From: Welwitschia mirabilis
Lineage: Eukaryota > Gnetophyta > Gnetopsida > Welwitschiales
Length of the DNA: 64,000 nt
Assembly (NCBI GenBank): GCA_051453625.1
Contig: JBOZIK010000001.1
Coordinates: 60,575,193-60,639,192, forward strand
Direction: 5' to 3'
Part shown: in pieces, positions 56,885 through 64,000 of the stretch
How the letters are laid out: every line of letters begins with the position of its first letter
How positions within the stretch are numbered: the stretch's first letter is position 1
Position numbers and translations under genes: made by a program
Notes under the pieces: generated by a model
What the model was told of the DNA's origin: nothing
Seen by the model: only the letters and a program-made list of their open reading frames with translations
Databases searched by the model: none

Positions 56885-58323
56885 TGTAGGTTAAATGCTG
56901 AAGCCATGAATGTCAAAATCTGATCACTGGAAACTTGTCAAGTTCACTTACCCTCTTGAGGAGTCGATCAGAATTTTAAGGGGTTGATCACACCTAGAGC
57001 ATACTTTAAAATTTAAACTAAATTTAGAGGAATTGACCAGATTTCTAAGGGGTTGACTAAACCTATAATATCGAGAGTTATCATCCCTAAACTAAATGAC
57101 AAGGGGTTGACCAGACCTATGATGGGATCGACCAGATTTGTGGACTTGAGAACAGTATCTCTGAATCAAATGAAGGGGTCTACCAGACCTATGATGGGGA
57201 TCAGATCTGTGAACCTAGAAAAATTAATCTTGAACTAATTGTTGAGGAGTCAACTAGACCTGAGCATTATGCAACTGGTATCTTTAAGCCGATCATCATG
57301 GGGTCGACCCGACACGTGAAGGGTTTAACCGAACCTGATGTGAGAAATTGGAATGATCTTTTATCTAGAATAGAAAGCAACCAGATAAAATTACAGGCAA
57401 CCAGATGGGAGTCAACTGAACGCTGAGGGATTTACCAGACATGGAGCCATAAGAAACTGGGATAACCGAAAACTTCACTCGGGTGACTTATGTAAGTCAT
57501 GGCACCAGGAGGGGTTGATCGAACTTTTGAGAAGTCAACTGACCAGAATGGAACTAAAATTTTCTATCTATTTTTATCCATTAGATATCCATTTTCTAGC
57601 TGCTTATAGCCATTGAAAGTTCATTTTAAATTGTAATAAACCTTACAAGCCTTCCAATATAAATAAACAAGAGAGAGATAACTAAAAAGACTTTTTAGAA
57701 TCTTGATCAAAGGACTAAATATTGTGATATTTGCTGTAGCATATTTTCTTTGTGATTCTGAACAAGGGGGATCTATCATTTATTGTATTTATACATTCAA
57801 GGTCAGATCTAGTGCTTCATTTTATTATATTATCTATAGAAGAAGAGCTTAATTAAAATCATTATACTGAAGAACGAGTGATATCTATGCATCTTGGAAT
57901 TATTTCATCATTGTCTTACATTGTGAAAGGTTGAGACTTAGCTTACAAAAGTCCATTGAAAGGTTGAGACTTAGCCTACAAAAGTATATTAGAAAGGTTG
58001 ATAATTAGCCTGCAAAAGTTTATTTGTAAAAGTTATAGATAAACCTACGATACCTGGAAGAGTAACAAAGATCCAGATCAAGCTTGGTGATAATCTGATT
58101 GTCGAGAGTGGAGTAGGAGGTTTCTCAAACCATTATAAATTCTAAGTGCATCTATTCAGTATTTTATGCTTTTTGTTTGTATCATTACTTTGAATACTTT
58201 TAGTTTTTATTTACATGCACAAATTTATTAGCAATTGATTTTGAGCAAGTTTTTATTATATCGTGAGTTTATTTAGTTAATTTTTAAAGAACCTATTCAC
58301 CCCCCTCTAGGGTTCTCAATCCT
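56885..58323 (+). repeat. copia LTR, solo or 3' (related to 60,684-62,001)
   Basis: Starts TGTAGGTTAAATGC and aligns with 60,684-62,001 throughout. TATA box TATAAATA at 57,658-57,665. The end (CACCCCCCTCTAGGGTTCTC) is typical of plant copia LTRs. No primer site follows it, unlike its partner, and no pol fragment directly precedes it, so a solo LTR is most likely. U3 holds at least ten GTCGACC-like words between 56,950 and 57,545. Confidence 0.75.
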
Positions 58324-59880
58324 ATCAAAGTCTTAAAAGTAATGTAAAAATTAAATTTCAATAATTAAGATAACATTCTAACATAAATTCTAAGACTTAA
58401 AGAAGTTACATGAGATTAGATATCATATAGTAAACTAATATTGAATCTTAAAGAAGTAATTGAAATATCATCATGATAAGAAAATAAGAAGGGATAATTT
58501 TAATCCCAGTGATAAAGTTCTACTAAATAACATGAGATTACGTGAGTTTCTCTAAAAAATAATCACCAAATAGAAAGGACATTTTGAGGTTACTAAAACA
58601 AATTATGATACACATGTCTTAATTAAAAACTTAGTTATTAATAGTTAGGTTATAGTAAATGCTTAAAGATTAAAATAATTTCACGATAATAATCCTAAAT
58701 ATTTTTCTATTAATCTTGAAGAATCATCTAATGCTATTGCTATATATTTTACCTTTGATTTAGTAGCACTAGATAATCTAGCCTAAGCTCAAGCTTATTC
58801 CATATACTAAATCAATAATTCCTCAACTAAAGAAGAGTTTAAGCACATGTTTTCTTGCAAATCCAAAACTTTTATTGCATCTTATCCATCTCTCTAGAAT
58901 TAAATTACCTTTGTACCCACTTGCTTATGTTAGTATTAATTAAATGAAATAATTTTATCTTTTCAACCTTATTAGTATTTTGATATTATGAAGAATGTTA
59001 TGATGTATTTTGACCATGAATTTAATGGGTAACCTTTGTTATCCGCTTAAATCATTATAAAATTAGTTAGTATATCCCATTGTTTTCCCTTTATTATTTT
59101 TCATTTCTCATCTCACCATTGCTTCATGAAAGAATTTATTAGAGAAATAAGTTTCAATGATGACTAGTTATCTAAAGTAATCAATCAGGATCACCTACCA
59201 AGTAATTAGGATGTGGAGAAAAACTAGGAATTTACTTGTAGACTTATGGAGGCCATTGGAGTAAAGTAGAGTAATTAAATATAATCAAATCTAAACACGT
59301 AGAAAGATTTAATGGTCTAAGAAGCTAGGATGTTTAATCTAAGAATTTAGGACATCAATCCCTGGTGTTGGTCCATAAGTATGGGGACATCTACCTTGAG
59401 AAACCGAGATGTATAGATATGAGTTTAGTACGATGATATGGTGATATTCATCCTATGAAACTAAGACATCTGGGACTACTCCTGCTTTTTAACAAAAACT
59501 GGGAACTAAATCTAGTAAATCCAAGTTTTTAGAATGAGATGTTTGATCAGGTGAATGTTAGAGAGGAAAGTTAAACCTACTGAATGTTGAACAAAAATGT
59601 TTAAAAATTCTCCTAGCACTTTAATCAAGCTTCAAGGCACATAATATGAGATTCTAATGGCTATATTTCAATTATGTATATATAAAAGTTTAGAAATTAG
59701 TGTCAAAATAATGTACACTTTTTAATTATTATAGAATAGACTATTACTAAAAAAGCAATTTCTCTATTGTACTAGACTAAGACAATCTTTCTATACTAAG
59801 CTATTATAGGATCATGTTGATGTTCAATGTATGATAAGGCACATCTATGATTAAAATATTCTTATACCACTTTATTGTTT
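58324..59880 (+). other. AT-rich region, possible gypsy pol tail at left
   Basis: 58,490-58,780 on the plus strand reads KGHFEVTKTNYDTHVLIKNL and FHDNNPKYFSINLEESSNAI with few stops, resembling the end of an Athila/Tat-like gypsy polyprotein. The match is weak. From 58,900 to 59,880 I see no coding sequence, only short related phrases around GAGACATCT/GACATCT (59,340-59,480). Confidence 0.3.
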
Positions 59881-60218
59881 CTCATGGTAGAGCGAATAGA
59901 TTAAGTCTCTTAGAAGAATGACATTGTAAGAAGTTGGTAACCCTTAAGATAAAATTGTTGTAAGGATACTTAAAGAGACTAAGAAAACTAGAAGGATGAA
60001 AGCTTTTACTATCCCTTGAGAGTGGAGTAGGTATACAACCAAATCACTATATAAATTTGTCCATTACATTGTTTAATTTTTGGATCTTACTTGGTTTTGC
60101 CTACATTAGTTTTATTCAATTCAATATTATTATAATCTTAGCCAATCTTAATTCATAAGTGGTTAAAGAATTCATTACAACCTATTCACTCCTCCTTTAA
60201 GGTTACATTGTGATCCCA
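59880..60218 (+). repeat. copia 5' LTR, 3' part
   Basis: Contains GAGAGTGGAGTAGG and ends with CCTATTCACTCCTCC...GATCCCA directly before a primer-site-like TTGATACCAAAG (60,223-60,234, two changes from TTGGTATCAGAG). The start of this LTR is not defined. It is a distant relative of the LTRs at 56,885 and 60,684. Confidence 0.55.
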
Positions 60219-60270
60219 ATAATTGATACCAAAGACTACTTATTTTGGTTGCTTGTTTTTTGTGTGTTTA

Positions 60271-60583
60271 ATGGATCTAGCCAATATGGCATACTTAAGT
60301 TATTCCAGATACCCAAAAGGATAAACGTTTACTAGATTACCATTATTCACTGAAATAAATTATGCCCATTAGAAGTCAAAAATGGTGATTTTCATAACTT
60401 TTCTTCATCTAGATATTTGGGAAATGGTCTTAAGGGGTACCAACTTTCAACTAAAGTAGATAGAAATGAGAACATATCCTTAAAACCAAGAAGCAGTTGG
60501 AATTCAATTGATAAATAGAAGGCTTAACTTAATGCTTGAGTAATGAACATAATCATTTGTTTCTTATCAAATTAAGAGGATGA
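60271..60583 (+). pseudogene. copia gag N-terminus
   Basis: Reads MDLANMAYLSYSRYPKG, then RLPLFTEINYAH-stop-KSKMVIFI, LDIWEMVLRG, PLKPRSSWNSIDK and MNIIICFLSN. It follows the SIRE-like gag N-terminus (relatives: RPPxFxGxNYxxWKxRMxxFI...WDVVxxG...EWxxxDKKKxxLNAKAMNIL). Four stops interrupt it before the N gap. Confidence 0.75.
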
Positions 60584-60683
60584 NNNNNNNNNNNNNNNNN
60601 NNNNNNNNNNNNNNNNNNNNNNNNNNNNNNNNNNNNNNNNNNNNNNNNNNNNNNNNNNNNNNNNNNNNNNNNNNNNNNNNNNN
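60584..60683. other. assembly gap (100 N)
   Basis: Separates a gag fragment from the LTR of another element. The true LTR start is hidden here. Confidence 0.9.
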
Positions 60684-62001
60684 GTTAAATGCTGAAGCCA
60701 TGAATGTCAACATCTGATCACTGGAACCTTGTCAAGATCACTTACCCTCTTGAGGGGTTGACCATACATTAAATGGATTAACCATTTCTAAAGCATACTC
60801 TCAAAATTGAAATAAATTTAGAGGGGTCAACTAGATTCCTGAGGGATCGACGGAACCTGAAAACCTGAGAGCCAATATCCCTGAACCAATTGTCAAGGGG
60901 TCAACCAGACCTATGAATGATCAACCGGATCTGTGAACCTGAGAACAGTCTCCTAAACTAATTGTCAAGGGATCGATTAGACCTTTAAAGGATTGACTGG
61001 ACCTGAGTACTGTGCACTTGATATTCCTAAGCTAATTGTCAAGGGGTTGACCAGACACCTAAGGCATCGACCGAATACCTGAGGGATCGACCGAACCTAA
61101 TCCAGAAAAGTGGAATAAACTTTTATTAGTACTAGTAGGTGATCAGACATATTTGCGGGTGACTGAATGGGGGTCAACCAAATCCTAAGAGGTCAACCAG
61201 ACATGGATCCATAAGAAACTGGGAAGATTAAACAATTCACTCAGGTAATCTATTTAATTCATGATACTAGGAAGGGTCGACCGGACTTTTGAGGGGTTGA
61301 CTAATAAAAATAGAAATGAAAATTTTTATCCATTATATATCTGTTATGTATCCGTTTACTAGCCATTTATAGCTATTGGTATTACTTGTAATAAATTCTA
61401 AAAGCCTTTCAATATAAATAGCTAAGAGAGATGACTAAAAAGACTTTTTAACTCTTGATCAAAGGACTAAGTCCTGTGATATTCACTCTAGCATCTTACA
61501 TTATACTGTTGATTAAGGACAATCTAGCATCTGCTGTATCTATACATTCAAGGTCAGATCTTGTACTTCATTATTGCATCATTTATATGAGAAGAGCTCC
61601 ATTTCAATAATTGTATGAAAGAATGAGTGATACTAGTGCATCTTGGCATTCTTTCATCACTATCATACATTATGAAAGGTTGAGACTTAGCCTGCAAAAG
61701 TCTATGTTTAAAGGTTATAGGTAAACCTGCAATACCTGGAGGAGTTAATAAAAATCTAGACTAGGCTTGATGATAAGCTTATCATCAAGAGTGGAGTAGG
61801 GAGTTTCTTGAACCACTATAAATCTTGCATGCATCTGATCAATATTTTATGCTTTCTGTTAGTTTTATTGTTTTGAATACCTTTTAGTTTATCTTTTTAT
61901 AGATGAGTTTATTGGTGATCCATTTTAAGAAATTTTTTATTATATTATGAGTTTATTCATTTATTTTTAAAACATATTCACCCCCTAAGGTTCTCGATCC
62001 A
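60684..62001 (+). repeat. copia 5' LTR
   Basis: Partner of the LTR at 56,885. Starts in the gap and ends CTCGATCCA just before the primer site. TATA box TATAAATA at 61,413-61,420. U3 contains three copies of a repeat of about 73 bp, marked by AATTGTCAAGGG at 60,888, 60,960 and 61,034, each with GTCGACC-like words. Confidence 0.82.
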
Positions 62002-62007
62002 ATTAAT

Positions 62008-62019
62008 TGGTATTAAAGT
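62008..62019 (+). promoter_or_regulatory. primer binding site, decayed initiator-Met type
   Basis: TGGTATTAAAGT, two transitions away from TGGTATCAGAGC at its start, six bases after the LTR end. Confidence 0.7.
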
Positions 62020-62071
62020 GAGGTTAAGTCCATTATTAGATTTTAATTAATCTAGACTGTAGAACCCAAAT

Positions 62072-62560
62072 ATGAGTAATCCCTCTGTTGATTTTTCAAA
62101 TATATTCTTTTTAGACATCTATACTCTTATTGGTATATTTTGGATAGTATGTGGATATATTTTCAAACAGATTACAAATAGTGGATATGCAAAGGAGTCA
62201 GCCGAAAGTGATAATAGATTAGCTCAATAATCTGATGAAGATAGAATACTGTCTTTTATGGCAATTGTGCCTTCTTTACAAAACTTACCCAAAACATTAG
62301 AGCATGATCATTTAGATATGATTGATGAAGAACAGAATGAGTTAGAAGACACCTGTCAAGAACTTTATCTGAAATGTGAAAAGCTGGCTAAAATGATAAA
62401 TAATCTGAATAAGATGGTAAATTTCTCACTAAAGAAAAGAAGAAAATGGAATCAAAATACAATTTGCTCAAATCTAAAAATTTCAATCTTACACTTTTGT
62501 TAATAAATTTTCTAGTGGTTCTTCCAAATTAGAACAAATTCTTGGAGTTATAGAAACTTA
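62072..62560 (+). pseudogene. copia gag, internally deleted
   Basis: The N-terminus MSNPSVDFSNIFF is followed not by the capsid but soon by a gag C-terminal acidic coiled-coil stretch (open frame 62,258-62,503: DMIDEEQNELEDTCQELYLK, CEKLAKMINNLNKMVNFSLK). Relatives place a capsid of more than 200 residues between these, so an internal deletion is inferred. Confidence 0.65.
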
Positions 62561-62635
62561 CTAGTGATAAGTCAGGCATTGTGTTCATCTCTTAAAAACT
62601 TCAAAGGCAACTAAATTAGGTAACATAGCAAAGGA

Positions 62636-63660
62636 AGTTCTTCTCAAAAGTTACTTATCATTTATGTGAAAAAGTTGAACATTTAAAACTTTTGTATAAT
62701 GCTTAAAAGTTAATGTTATTCTCAAACTAAGTTAGTACTTTTCCTTTAAATTCATTCCAAAAGGGGTGTACCACATAAGTCTAAGAAGACTAAGTGGGTA
62801 AAAGCTAATGATTTTCAAAGTCTTTTAATTCAAACATCTTTCAAGGTTTTGAATAGTAGTAGCTGGTATTTAGATAGTGGGTGTTTAATGCATATGATAG
62901 GAGACAAATCCAAGTTCAAGTAATAAAGCAACTTTGATGGAGAATAAGTGACTTTTAGTGACAATGGAAGAGTAAAAATAGAAGGTATCGGAAGCATCAG
63001 TGGAGGTGAACTTCCCAGAATTAATGAAGTTTTGTATGTAAATGGTTTAAAGCATAATTTATTGAATATTAGTCAAATTTGTAACAAAGGTCAAAAGGTA
63101 GTTTCTTGATAAGTCAAAATGTGAAATTTTGCATGGAAAATTTAATAATGTAATTCTTAGAGCAAACAGAATAGATAACGTTTATAGAATAAATAAATCA
63201 TTTTCCCCATGTTATTTTTTAAATGTTCCTCAAGAAGATCTTTGGCATAAATGATTAGGTCATGTTAATTATGATCAGTTGAAAATAATTATTCATAAAA
63301 ACATTGTAAAAGATATCCCTAAGATAAATGTAGAAAAACAAGGCTTATGTAATGCATACCAAAAGGGAAAACAAATTAAGACTTCAAACAAAAGTAAAAA
63401 TCAAACTCCCACATCTATGCCATTAGAGCTTATTCATATGAATCTAGTATGCCCTGCTCAAGCTTAAATTGTAGGTGAAAAACATTATTTTCTCATTATG
63501 GTTGATGATTTCTTTAAATATTCTTAGGTAGTCTTCTCGTCAAACAAGTCTAAAGCTTACAAACATTAGGTTGAGATATGCAAAAAGATTCAAAATAAAA
63601 AGAGGTATACCATAAAGAAAATATGGTGTGAATTTGAAAATCAGATAATATGGGATAGTA
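62636..63660 (+). pseudogene. copia gag end, protease, GAG-pre-integrase and integrase start
   Basis: In order: SWYLDSGCLMHMIGDKSKF (protease, DSG intact, near 62,860), VTFSDNGRVKIEGIGSISGG, LPRINEVLYVNGLKHNLLNI, then DLWHK-stop-LGHVNYDQLKIII (GAG-pre-integrase), GLCNAYQKGKQIKTSN (second Cys of the zinc finger changed to Tyr), PLELIHMNLVCPAQA and YFLIMVDDFFKYS (integrase core; Asp kept in MVDD, HMDL changed to HMNL). Stops at 63,108, 63,253, 63,465 and others. The reading ends where a second copy of its own beginning starts at 63,661. Confidence 0.85.
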
Positions 63661-64000
63661 AGTTCTTCTCAAAAGTTACTTGTTATTTCTATAGAAATAT
63701 TGATCATTCAAAACTTTTATGCAATGCTAGAAAATTAATGTTATTTTCAAACTCAGTTGGTGCTTTTTCTTTTAAATTTATTTCTAAAGGATGTATACCA
63801 CATAAATCTAAAAATGCTATGTGGGTGAAAGCTAATGATCTTAAAAGTCTTTTAATTCAGCTAGCTTTCAAGGTTTCAAATAGCACTAGATGGTATCTAG
63901 ATAGTGGGTGTTCAAGGTATATGATAAGAGACAAATCTAGATTCAAGCAACTAAGTAACTTTAATAGAGGAGAGGTAACTTTCAGTGACAATAAAAGAGT
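63661..64000 (+). repeat. second copy of 62,636-62,970 (tandem, 1,025-bp period)
   Basis: Starts AGTTCTTCTCAAAAGTTACT, as at 62,636, and follows it through the protease block (RWYLDSGCSRYMIRDKSRF near 63,885) to the end of the window, with substitutions throughout. It either begins a tandem duplication or is a second element joined here. Confidence 0.82.

Noticed and set aside
1-64000. tRNA, rRNA, riboswitch or bacterial-type operon
   Set aside because: None recognised by eye. The initiator-Met tRNA similarity is limited to retroelement primer sites.

Overview
This is a transposon-dense, AT-rich stretch of nuclear DNA, most probably from a seed plant with a large genome. Every recognisable coding fragment belongs to plant-type Ty1/copia or Ty3/gypsy LTR retrotransposons, to one L1-type LINE, or to a tandem family carrying a J-domain (DnaJ-type) sequence. 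I see no intact host gene, no tRNA or rRNA gene and no CRISPR array. All long reading frames are broken by stops and frameshifts, so this is a graveyard of nested elements. Eleven N runs interrupt it, and several are flanked by the same sequence on both sides, which suggests contig overlaps that were never merged.

Layout. 1-9.1 kb: head-to-tail copies of a unit of about 1.57 kb, read on the minus strand, whose 3' end encodes a J-domain. The array is split at 3.2-5.6 kb by gypsy-derived DNA. 9.1-12.25 kb: minus-strand LINE (endonuclease, reverse transcriptase). 12.25-14.05 kb: minus-strand gypsy gag-protease debris. 14.8-about 21 kb: plus-strand Athila/Tat-like gypsy element with protease, RT, RNase H and integrase, a GA-expanded polypurine tract and a probable 3' LTR. 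21.3-23 kb: plus-strand copia protease-integrase fragment. 23.5-27.76 kb: minus-strand gypsy element.

27,761-40,812: a minus-strand copia element with LTRs of about 2 kb, an initiator-Met primer site and a polypurine tract. A smaller plus-strand gypsy element (31,622-36,270) is inserted inside it, with its own LTRs of about 290 bp, primer site, polypurine tract and a perfect 5-bp target duplication (GTTAT). 40.8-44.4 kb: degenerate coding sequence I cannot identify. 44,434-56,666: minus-strand copia DNA bounded by two related LTRs and holding two diverged partial pol copies in tandem; the left copy has an additional reading region between RNase H and the 3' LTR. 56.9-64 kb: plus-strand copia LTRs and gag-pol pieces of a related lineage. 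Their LTRs carry many decayed copies of the palindrome GGTCGACC, and a 1,025-bp stretch of gag-integrase starts a second tandem copy at the window's end.

The most unusual item is the J-domain array. It is repeated like satellite or transposon DNA yet encodes a recognisable co-chaperone domain, with the HPD motif intact in one copy and eroded in the others. Boundaries are by-eye estimates unless a target duplication, primer site or polypurine tract fixes them. Family names rest on motif recognition, not on database search.
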